Below, in pieces: positions 9,486 through 16,222 of a DNA stretch of 20,082 nucleotides. The position numbers were made by a program, and so were the translations under genes. Positions within the stretch are counted from its first letter, which is position 1; the number at the start of each line of letters is the position of its first letter. The stretch spans positions 1 through 20,082 of the forward strand of contig JAEEXJ010000061.1 of NCBI GenBank assembly GCA_016291475.1, given 5' to 3'. The stretch is from Lachnospiraceae bacterium. Its GTDB lineage: Bacteria > Bacillota_A > Clostridia > Lachnospirales > Lachnospiraceae. The notes under the pieces were generated by a model that saw only the letters and a program-made list of their open reading frames with translations, was not told the DNA's origin and ran no database searches.

Positions 9486-10679
9486 ATGGATTACACAATA
9501 TTAAGAGATCTTGCGATCATTATCGTATTTGCTAAGGTTTTCGGACTTCTTGCCAGAAGAGTAAAGGCGCCGCAGGTAGTAGGTGAGATCATTGCAGGTC
9601 TTTTGATCGGTCCCAGCGTTCTTCACTTTGTTGATCAAAGCGATTTTATAACACAGATGGCGGAGATAGGTGTTATCCTGCTCATGTTCTCCGCAGGACT
9701 TGAGACTAATCTTAAGGATCTTCTCAAGACAGGATTTAAAGCATTTCTTATAGCGGTTGCCGGAGTAACGGTACCTCTTATAGGCGGAACAATTCTCTAT
9801 ATGTGCTTTTATGGATTCTCGGAAGTAGGATCTTCCGAATTCTACACAGCACTCTTTGTGGGAGTAATCCTGACCGCTACCAGTGTAAGTATCACGGTTT
9901 CGACTCTTCGTGAGATGGGTAAACTGAAGGGAGAGATCGGACAGACGATAATGAGTGCAGCTATTATCGATGATGTCATCGGTATCATAGTTCTCACTTT
10001 CGTTATCGGATTTAAGAATCCCGATTCAAATCCCGGTAAAGTAATCATCAATACCGCATTGTTCTTTGTAGCAGCTCTCGGTATAGGATGGGTCATCTAC
10101 AAGATATTTAAACTTGCGGATATGAAATATCCTCATACCAGAAGAATTCCCATTATGGGACTTGCACTTTGCTTCTGCCTTGCATACGTTGCAGAGACAT
10201 ATTTCGGAATTGCGGATATCACAGGAGCTTATGTTGCGGGCGTAGTTCTTTGTTCCATTAAAGACTCAAGTTATATTGCAGAGAAGATGGATACCAATTC
10301 CTACATGCTCTTCGGTCCCGTATTCTTTGCTTCCATCGGACTTAAGACAAACCTTACCGCAATAGACGGAAGTCTGATACTCTTCTGTATCTGCTTCGTA
10401 CTGGTAGGACTTATCTGTAAGATAATCGGATGCGGACTTGTGGGAAAACTTTGCAGATTCTCGTGGAAAGATTCTCTTAAGATCGGTGTCGGCATGATGA
10501 CAAGAGGTGAGGTAGCGCTGATCGTATCTCAGAAAGGTCTCAGCGTAGGAATGATCGGTTCCGAATATTTTACCGCAGTAATCTTGCTTATAGTTGTATC
10601 AAGTATTTCAACACCTATCATACTCAAAGCTTTATATGCTGCGGATGAAAAACATCCGAGTCAGGTACATGCGAAATAA
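9486..10679 (+). CDS. Na+/H+ or K+/H+ antiporter, CPA2 family
   Basis: An integral membrane protein of 397 residues, almost wholly hydrophobic, with about 11-12 transmembrane segments and the Na_H_Exchanger fold. Family marks are VKAPQVVGEIIAGLLIGPSVL (27-47), AEIGVILLMFSAGLETNL (59-76), ATSVSITVSTLREMGKL (131-147) and AAIIDDVIGIIVL (158-170). The adjacent Asp162-Asp163 pair corresponds to the DD ion-binding motif of NapA-type exchangers. There is no C-terminal TrkA-N/RCK nucleotide-binding domain, unlike KefB/KefC. It starts 6 nt after gyrA without its own strong ribosome binding site (GAAGAGG lies about 13 nt upstream), so it is probably translated from the gyrase transcript. The transported ion cannot be told from sequence alone. 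An ion exchanger could link ionic state and supercoiling, but that is speculation. Confidence 0.88.
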   Translation: MDYTILRDLAIIIVFAKVFGLLARRVKAPQVVGEIIAGLLIGPSVLHFVDQSDFITQMAEIGVILLMFSAGLETNLKDLLKTGFKAFLIAVAGVTVPLIGGTILYMCFYGFSEVGSSEFYTALFVGVILTATSVSITVSTLREMGKLKGEIGQTIMSAAIIDDVIGIIVLTFVIGFKNPDSNPGKVIINTALFFVAALGIGWVIYKIFKLADMKYPHTRRIPIMGLALCFCLAYVAETYFGIADITGAYVAGVVLCSIKDSSYIAEKMDTNSYMLFGPVFFASIGLKTNLTAIDGSLILFCICFVLVGLICKIIGCGLVGKLCRFSWKDSLKIGVGMMTRGEVALIVSQKGLSVGMIGSEYFTAVILLIVVSSISTPIILKALYAADEKHPSQVHAK

Positions 10680-11463
10680 AAAAGTAAAAGTACAAGAAAC
10701 AGTAAACGCTCCCACTTCCGTAAACAAGGAAATGCGGGAGCGTTTTCATAATGCAATTATAAGTGTTACTTCGGACAGAGACAGACCTACAATAGGAACG
10801 CTTTCCGAAAAAACAATTCACGCCGTCATAAAAAATTATATAGAACCAGATGAAGATAAACAGGAGATCCCTATCGGTACCCATGTAGCGGATATATATA
10901 CCGGTGATCATATATGTGAGATACAAACAAGAAACCTTAAGAGACTGTGTGAGAAACTGACGGACTTTCTTCCGATGTATAAGGTAACGGTAGTTCATCC
11001 GGTCATAAGAAAAAGAAAAATATACTGGATCGATCCGGATACGGGAGAGATGACTAATCCAAGGCGCACATCACCTAAGATCGGAAGTATTGAATCCGCA
11101 GTCAGGGAAGTATACGGAATAAGAGAATATATAAATGATCCTAATCTGAGCGTTCGATTTGTTGTAATAGATGCGGATGAATTCAGGATAAAAGACGGCT
11201 ACGGAAAAGATAATAAAAAATACGGAACGTGGCTTGATAAAGTTCCAACGGACCTGATCGAAGATATCACATTTGAATGTGCTGAAGATTATCTTCAGCT
11301 TCTTCCTCCGGAAATACCTGAAGAGTTTACCGTAAATGATGCTGCAGAGCTTGGTATGAAAAGAGATGAGGCAAGCCTTATAATCGCATTCTTATATAAA
11401 GTCGGTGTGATCGAAAAGATAGGAAACAAAGGAAGATCCTATCTGTATAGGTTAAAGTATTAA
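10669..11463 (+). CDS. Uncharacterised protein, probable PD-(D/E)XK-like fold plus C-terminal winged helix
   Basis: I do not know a named function. The conserved-looking core reads IGTLSEKTIHAVIKNY (42-57), GTHVADIY (70-77) and CEIQTRNLKRL (83-93), numbering from ATG 10669. The spacing Glu47 ... Asp75 ... Glu84-x-Gln86 resembles the E-D-ExQ/ExK active site of PD-(D/E)XK nucleases. The middle has WIDPDTGEMTNPRRTSPK, and about residues 218-264 look like a winged helix-turn-helix. I recall similar uncharacterised Firmicute proteins that begin near RERFHNAI. The start is uncertain: ATG 10669 overlaps the antiporter by 11 nt, ATG 10732 lies inside a hairpin, and ATG 10645 and ATG 10594 extend further into the antiporter. 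No candidate has a clearly good Shine-Dalgarno. It may be the last gene of the gyrase operon. It could instead be a non-catalytic DNA-binding protein. Confidence 0.7.
   Translation: MRNKKVKVQETVNAPTSVNKEMRERFHNAIISVTSDRDRPTIGTLSEKTIHAVIKNYIEPDEDKQEIPIGTHVADIYTGDHICEIQTRNLKRLCEKLTDFLPMYKVTVVHPVIRKRKIYWIDPDTGEMTNPRRTSPKIGSIESAVREVYGIREYINDPNLSVRFVVIDADEFRIKDGYGKDNKKYGTWLDKVPTDLIEDITFECAEDYLQLLPPEIPEEFTVNDAAELGMKRDEASLIIAFLYKVGVIEKIGNKGRSYLYRLKY
10704..10746 (+). terminator. Terminator-like hairpin after the antiporter, inside the next gene's 5' end
   Basis: AAACGCTCCC (10704-10713) pairs with GGGAGCGTTT (10736-10745); inside the loop TTCC (10716-10719) can pair with GGAA (10728-10731). A short TTTT (10743-10746) follows. 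This resembles an intrinsic terminator for the gyrase-antiporter transcript, though the U-tract is only four. It falls within the reading frame of the downstream protein and covers ATG 10732 and its purine-rich leader, so it could alternatively control that gene. Confidence 0.5.
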
Positions 11464-11465
11464 AT

Positions 11466-11540
11466 AGATGGAACAGGGGGACGGTTCTGTCGTTCCACAT
11501 GAGTCATGTGGAACGGCAGAACCGTCCCCCTGTTCCATCT
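11466..11540. repeat. 75-nt near-perfect palindrome (REP/MITE-like) between convergent genes
   Basis: The 37-nt left arm (11466-11502) begins AGATGGAACAGGGGGACGGT and the right arm (11504-11540) is its reverse complement around a single G at 11503. The one mismatch, T11489 against G11517, would be a U-G pair in RNA. The element starts 2 nt after the plus-strand stop codon and ends at the base before the minus-strand kinase stop codon, so it fills the whole gap. The core GGGGACGGTTCTG resembles REP-type palindromes common in clostridial genomes and associated with IS200-like REP transposases; this link is from general knowledge. It may also act as a bidirectional terminator, but there is no T-run. 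Confidence 0.85.
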
Positions 11541-12959
11541 TTAGATTTCATCCGGATCGGAGGGCTGAAGTGAGAAGATAAATTCACTTCCCTCACCGGG
11601 AGTTGAGATTACATTTATATTTTCACTGTGTGCCATAAGTATCTCTTTTACAATTGAAAGACCAAGACCTGTTCCCTTCTTGTCCTTTCCTCTGGAAGAA
11701 TCTGATTTATAGAAACGATTAAATATCATCGAGATGTCTTCGGGAGGAATTCCTATACCGTTATCTTTGACAGATACGTAGATCTTATTTTTCTTTTCCG
11801 CAGTTTCGATCTTTATTACGGAATCATGATTTGAGAACTTAACCGCATTATCCGTAAGATTATATATGATCTGTTCAATTCTTCCTTTGTCAGCATGAAC
11901 GAATAATTCATCACCGGTAAGTACAAGTTCGATGGCGATGGATTTTTTTCTGCAGGTTCCTTCGAATGTTTCCGCCACTTTTCTGACAGTATCATTGATA
12001 TCAAAGTCGGTTATATCAAGATGCATGCCTTTTGTGTTCAGATTGTTGAGAGCAAGCAGTCCGTTGGTAAGTTTGGTAAGACGCTCGGTTTCATTAAGAA
12101 CGATTCCAAGATATTTTTCGTGCATCTCAGGAGGAATGGTTCCGTCCAGCATTGCTTCGAGATAGCCCTTTATGGAAGTAAGAGGTGAGCGGAAATCATG
12201 TGATACGTTTGCGATAAACTTCTTCTGATCATCTTCCGAATCCGCAATCTTACCTGACATATAATTAAGCGCCGCGGCAAGATAACCCATCTCATCTCTG
12301 CTGTCTACATTTACTTCATAATGATAATTACCGTCGGCAAAACTTTCGGCACCTTTTGTGATCTTCCGGAGAGGCACATATACAAGCGTGGTGAAAAATA
12401 TCAATATGATGAGAGACAGAAGGAACATAATGATAAGAGTAATGTATGAAATATTAAGAAGAGAATTACATTCTGCTTCAATCTCATCCATTGAGATATG
12501 AATAGTGACATATCCTTTGGTTCTGTATTTGGTGATGATGGGACATATTACGGAGAGAACCTCCTCATCAAATGAACCGAAGAAATTACCAACAAAATAA
12601 TAAGAACTGCCTCCCGATGAAGGATCAAAATTCGGAATAACTACGGCTGTATCCGGATCGGAACTTGCGGTATCCAGAATAATGATACCGTCGGGAGAAA
12701 TGATCCGGATATCCGCATCCATATATACACTCAGTGAATCGAGCTGAAGAGTAACCGTTTCCAGTGAGGTTCGGGATGAATATAATCCCTTCGCGTAAGT
12801 ATCTGCGATAAGGGATGCCTCGGAATACAGGTTCTGGGCTTTTTGATTAATGATGTAATCTCTGGTTATACGAGGCACGAAAAGAGAGACGGCCAGAAAA
12901 GAAAACAGACCGAATATAACATATCCGATGATAAATTTCAGATAGAGTGTGTGTCTCAT
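11541..12959 (-). CDS. Membrane sensor histidine kinase of a two-component system
   Basis: A 472-residue kinase that autophosphorylates on His and passes the phosphate to the adjacent regulator. Order: transmembrane segment 1 (about 8-29), an extracytoplasmic sensor of about 140 residues with no domain I can name, transmembrane segment 2 (about 171-195), HAMP (about 196-245), HisKA with phosphoacceptor His254 in ANVSHDFRSPLTSIKGYLEAM, then the ATPase with N-box NLTDNAVKFS (367-376), G1 DNGIGIP (399-405), F-box FNRFYK and G2 GTGLGLSI (429-436). Everything needed for activity is present. Its ATG overlaps the regulator's TGA (ATGA), so the two are translationally coupled. It is the last gene of the mutS2 operon, and its stop directly abuts the 75-nt palindrome. 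The signal it senses is unknown. Confidence 0.93.
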   Translation of the reverse strand: MRHTLYLKFIIGYVIFGLFSFLAVSLFVPRITRDYIINQKAQNLYSEASLIADTYAKGLYSSRTSLETVTLQLDSLSVYMDADIRIISPDGIIILDTASSDPDTAVVIPNFDPSSGGSSYYFVGNFFGSFDEEVLSVICPIITKYRTKGYVTIHISMDEIEAECNSLLNISYITLIIMFLLSLIILIFFTTLVYVPLRKITKGAESFADGNYHYEVNVDSRDEMGYLAAALNYMSGKIADSEDDQKKFIANVSHDFRSPLTSIKGYLEAMLDGTIPPEMHEKYLGIVLNETERLTKLTNGLLALNNLNTKGMHLDITDFDINDTVRKVAETFEGTCRKKSIAIELVLTGDELFVHADKGRIEQIIYNLTDNAVKFSNHDSVIKIETAEKKNKIYVSVKDNGIGIPPEDISMIFNRFYKSDSSRGKDKKGTGLGLSIVKEILMAHSENINVISTPGEGSEFIFSLQPSDPDEI

Positions 12960-13663
12960 ACTGTTTCGAACTTATATCCTTTACCCCAAATGGTGGAGAT
13001 CCGCCAGGAATCACCTTCACCAATCTTCTCTCGAATTCTTTTGATATGAACGTCAACAGTTCTGGTATCACCGCTGTATTCGTAACCCCATATACGATCC
13101 AGGAGCTGTTCTCTGGTAAATACTCGATTGGGTGATGAAGCAAGGAAATACAGAAGTTCCAGTTCCTTGGGTGGCATATCGATGGTATTTCCTTTATAGG
13201 TTACGGAATAGTTTGTAAGATTGATCAGAAGATCCGGATATGCAACAGCATCTATATCGGAGTCGACAGTTTCTTTGACTTCGGCAGTTTTGGAAGCGGA
13301 TCTTCTCAGAACTGCTTTGACTCTTGCTACCATCTCTTTTGAATCAAAAGGTTTTTCGATATAATCATCAGCACCGAGCTGAAGTCCCAGAACTTTGTCA
13401 AAGGTTTCACCCTTTGCGGAAAGCATGATGATAGGCAGTTCGGAGTTGGTACGTACTCTTCTGCACACTTCGTATCCGTCTATTCCGGGAAGCATGATAT
13501 CGAGAAGCATCAGATCCGGTTTGAATTCAGGTATTTTATCAAGAGCCGATTCACCATCATTAACGATGAGAGTGTCATAACATTCCTTAACGAGATAAAG
13601 AGATATAAGTTCGGCAATGTTATTGTCATCGTCGACGATCATAATCTTTTGTTTATCAGCCAT
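12956..13663 (-). CDS. OmpR/PhoB-family response regulator
   Basis: A 235-residue transcription factor with a receiver domain and an OmpR-type winged helix. The receiver has the acidic pocket Asp11-Asp12, phosphoacceptor Asp55 in LMLLDIMLPGIDGYEV, Ser82 in MLSAKG and Lys104 in YIEKPF. The C-terminal domain (about 135-235) has PPKELELLYFLASSPNRVFTREQLLDRIWGYEY and the recognition region TRTVDVHIKRIREKI. I choose the second ATG (13663) because GGGAG (13675-13671) lies 7 nt upstream; the ATG at 13669 is too close to it. The gene starts 13 nt after mutS2, whose stop codon touches the ribosome binding site, and overlaps the kinase by 4 nt. Its DNA targets are not apparent in the window. Confidence 0.93.
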   Translation of the reverse strand: MADKQKIMIVDDDNNIAELISLYLVKECYDTLIVNDGESALDKIPEFKPDLMLLDIMLPGIDGYEVCRRVRTNSELPIIMLSAKGETFDKVLGLQLGADDYIEKPFDSKEMVARVKAVLRRSASKTAEVKETVDSDIDAVAYPDLLINLTNYSVTYKGNTIDMPPKELELLYFLASSPNRVFTREQLLDRIWGYEYSGDTRTVDVHIKRIREKIGEGDSWRISTIWGKGYKFETV

Positions 13664-13676
13664 AATCATTCTCCCT

Positions 13677-16148
13677 CTATTTGAACTTTACTATCGTGAC
13701 TCCGGCGTCACCCTCACCGTATTCGCCGAGTCTGAATTCTGCGATGTTTTTCTGTTTTCTGAGATAAGCATGGACAGCATTTCTGAGAGCTCCCGTTCCT
13801 TTACCGTGAACGATACGTACGGGGGACATATGTGCAACATAAGCATCGTCGAGATATTTGGATACAGCCGAGACAGCTTCGTCGGTGGTCATACCGAGAA
13901 GATTGATCTCGGGAGAAATGCTGAGGGATTTCTCCATCTTCAGTGAACCGGAGAATGTTCCGGATGTACCGGGCTTTTCTTCGGGAACGGCATTATAATC
14001 GATCTTCAGATCTTTAACATTAACGGCCATCCGCATGGACCCGCACATTACAAAAAGATCACCTTTAGAATCGGGTTCACTCTGTACAATACCTTTCATT
14101 CCGAGAGAATGTACAATGACATGAGTATCTTTTGTAAGTTTGGAAGGGTCTGTAGCGGCAGCCTTTTTGCCGGAAGATTTTTTGGGAGTATCTTCTTTAT
14201 CATTTAATTCTTTGATCTTTTCCCTAAGAGCTGTTCTTTCTTTTTCCAGATCTGCCATTCCGGATGTGATTCCGGCCTTTTGCATATCACGGATGGTTTT
14301 GTCAGCAAACTCTTTAGCCTCTTCCAGAATCTTTACAGCTTCATCGTTGGCACGTCTCATGATACCTGCTTTTTGCTCATCAATCTTAACGTTCTTATTG
14401 TGAAGCTGATCCTGAAGGGTACGGATCTTGGCCTTATATTCGGCGATTTCTTTACGGTCATTCTCGGATTCGATACGCGCCTGCTGAAGATTCTGTATCA
14501 CATCTTCGAAACTTTCGGCATCCGCATCAATGTGCTTTTTGGCTTCCAGGATGATATCTTCGGGAAGTCCGAGCTTTTGCGAAATCGCAAAGGCATTACT
14601 CTTACCTGGAACGCCGATAAGAAGTCTGTAGGTAGGACTTAAGGTTTCAACATTAAACTCACAGCATCCGTTTTCAACACCATCGGTTTTTAGTGCGAAG
14701 ATCTTGATCTCGGTATAGTGAGTTGTAGCTATGGTTCTGATACCGAGATTGTGCATGTGTTCAAGTATTGAAACTGCAAGAGCGGCACCTTCGGAAGGAT
14801 CCGTTCCCGCTCCAAGTTCGTCAAAAAGGCAAAGGGAATGCCTGTCGGCTTTTTTGAGAATGTCGACAATGTTGACCATATGGGATGAGAATGTGGACAA
14901 TGACTGCTCTATGCTCTGCTCATCACCGATATCGGCAAATATATCATTAAACACGCAAAGCTCGGAATGAGAAGCTGCGGGAATATGGAGTCCGGACTGT
15001 CCCATAAGACATAAGAGTCCTACAGTTTTAATAGAAACAGTCTTACCTCCGGTATTGGGTCCGGTGATAACAAGAAGATCAAAATCCCTTCCGAGTGAAA
15101 TATCTATAGGAACAACTTTTTTCTTATCAATAAGCGGATGTCTGGCCTTTTTGAGGACAAGGTAGTGCTTTTTGTTGTACGAGGGCCTGGTGGCATCCAT
15201 ATTCAGAGCCAGTCTGCCTCTTGCGAAGATCACATCAAGTGTGGTCTGAGTTTTCTGATTCAGAGAGATCTCTTCGGTATGAAGTCCGCACTTTGCGCTT
15301 AAGTCCGCCAGGATCCTCTCGATTTCTTTTTCCTCCTCACGCATAAGTGTCCTGATCTCGTTATTGAGATTTACTACGGATGCGGGCTCTATAAAATAAG
15401 TAGAACCGGTGGAGGACTGATCGTGGATCATGCCGGGAACCTGGGACTTGTACTCGGATTTAACGGGCACGCAGTATCTGCCGTCTCTCATGGTGATGAC
15501 AGCTTCCTGAAGATAGGTTCTCATGGAACCGTTTATCATGGAGGTAAGGGATGAATGGATCTTATCTCCGGTCTGAAGGATCTGTCTGCGTATTTTCCTA
15601 AGCTCCGGCGAAGCATCGTCAGCAATCTCTTCTTCGGAAAGAATACATTTTCTGATCTCACCCGATATAAGAGGGAGCGGAGAAAGAGAAGCGAAGAAAT
15701 CTGAAAGTGAATCGGTAAACTCCGAATCATCCTCTCTTACGGCCTTAGCCCCTTCTTCCTGATCTACGGAATGCCTGGTGCCTGTATTAAGCGCAGAAAG
15801 AGCGGAGGCAATCCCGCCTCCGGATTCCTCCCCGTATTTAACGAGCCTTGCGGCGTTCTCAAGCTGTGCCGCTATCTGTAATAGTTCGGATGCAGAAAGG
15901 GAAGCACCCGAATCAAGCGATTTAACGATGTATCGTAAGTCGGCATTACCGCCAAAGCTTGTTCTTCCGCTTTTTATAAGTCTGGACAGAGCATCAGCGG
16001 TCTGGGTCTGCCATTCATCGATCTGTTTAAGATCACATACGGGACTAAGTGTTTTTATCAGCTCTTTTCCGGGAGCCGAATCAGCTTCTTCCGATAAAAG
16101 AGAGAGTATCTTGTCGTATTCTAATGTCTTTAAAACTCTGCTATTCAT
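13677..16148 (-). CDS. mutS2: MutS2: ATPase with Smr endonuclease-like domain
   Basis: MutS2 is a MutS paralogue without mismatch-recognition domains; in Firmicutes it has been linked to suppression of recombination and to rescue of collided ribosomes. The 823 residues show the lever/clamp region, Walker A GPNTGGKT (363-370), DEQSIEQSLSTFSSHM (409-424), Walker B LCLFDELGAGTDPSEGAAL (439-457), THYTEIK (476-482), a long charged coiled coil (about 535-650), a KOW-like segment (about 673-715) and a C-terminal Smr domain (about 745-823) with HGKGTGALR (781-789). The usual Smr motif LDLRG reads INLLG (748-752). Compared with Bacillus (about 785 residues) there is an extra segment near 107-147. No Shine-Dalgarno precedes the ATG; instead a -10 hexamer lies 9 nt upstream. 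First gene of the mutS2-regulator-kinase operon. Confidence 0.96.
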   Translation of the reverse strand: MNSRVLKTLEYDKILSLLSEEADSAPGKELIKTLSPVCDLKQIDEWQTQTADALSRLIKSGRTSFGGNADLRYIVKSLDSGASLSASELLQIAAQLENAARLVKYGEESGGGIASALSALNTGTRHSVDQEEGAKAVREDDSEFTDSLSDFFASLSPLPLISGEIRKCILSEEEIADDASPELRKIRRQILQTGDKIHSSLTSMINGSMRTYLQEAVITMRDGRYCVPVKSEYKSQVPGMIHDQSSTGSTYFIEPASVVNLNNEIRTLMREEEKEIERILADLSAKCGLHTEEISLNQKTQTTLDVIFARGRLALNMDATRPSYNKKHYLVLKKARHPLIDKKKVVPIDISLGRDFDLLVITGPNTGGKTVSIKTVGLLCLMGQSGLHIPAASHSELCVFNDIFADIGDEQSIEQSLSTFSSHMVNIVDILKKADRHSLCLFDELGAGTDPSEGAALAVSILEHMHNLGIRTIATTHYTEIKIFALKTDGVENGCCEFNVETLSPTYRLLIGVPGKSNAFAISQKLGLPEDIILEAKKHIDADAESFEDVIQNLQQARIESENDRKEIAEYKAKIRTLQDQLHNKNVKIDEQKAGIMRRANDEAVKILEEAKEFADKTIRDMQKAGITSGMADLEKERTALREKIKELNDKEDTPKKSSGKKAAATDPSKLTKDTHVIVHSLGMKGIVQSEPDSKGDLFVMCGSMRMAVNVKDLKIDYNAVPEEKPGTSGTFSGSLKMEKSLSISPEINLLGMTTDEAVSAVSKYLDDAYVAHMSPVRIVHGKGTGALRNAVHAYLRKQKNIAEFRLGEYGEGDAGVTIVKFK

Positions 16149-16157
16149 AGTATCTTA

Positions 16158-16166
16158 AGTATATCA
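16158..16166 (-). promoter_or_regulatory. Extended -10 promoter of mutS2
   Basis: On the minus strand TGATATACT (16166-16158) is an extended -10 element (TG-n-TATACT) whose hexamer ends exactly 9 nt before the mutS2 ATG. No convincing -35 is visible 16-18 nt further upstream, as is common for extended -10 promoters. Initiation 7 nt downstream would leave a leader of only about 2-3 nt, so mutS2 mRNA may be leaderless. Confidence 0.5.
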
Positions 16167-16184
16167 CAGGAAATCCCGTATTTC

Positions 16185-16213
16185 TTTACTTTTTTGGACC
16201 GTAAAGATATACT
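16185..16213 (+). promoter_or_regulatory. Promoter of the HtrA-like/yhaM/rlmD operon
   Basis: TTTACT (16185-16190), a 17-nt spacer and TATACT (16208-16213). The -10 ends exactly 9 nt before the ATG at 16223 and no Shine-Dalgarno is present, mirroring the opposite mutS2 promoter. A very short leader or leaderless mRNA is predicted. Confidence 0.55.
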
Positions 16214-16222
16214 GAAATAACC

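Noticed and set aside
10594..10668. Upstream start for the nuclease-like protein, adding 25 residues
   Set aside because: It lies deep inside the antiporter's coding sequence, and the extra residues do not resemble the N-terminus I recall for the family.
11466..11540. Classical Rho-independent terminator
   Set aside because: The stem is far longer than usual and lacks a T-run on either strand, so I list it as a repeat with possible terminator activity.
15778..16158. 126-residue plus-strand frame opposite the start of mutS2
   Set aside because: Antisense to conserved MutS2 coding sequence, low-complexity Ser/Leu-rich translation typical of a shadow frame.
16194..16213. TTGGAC as the -35 of the HtrA-like gene promoter
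   Set aside because: The spacer to TATACT would be 8 nt; TTTACT at 16185-16190 with a 17-nt spacer fits better.
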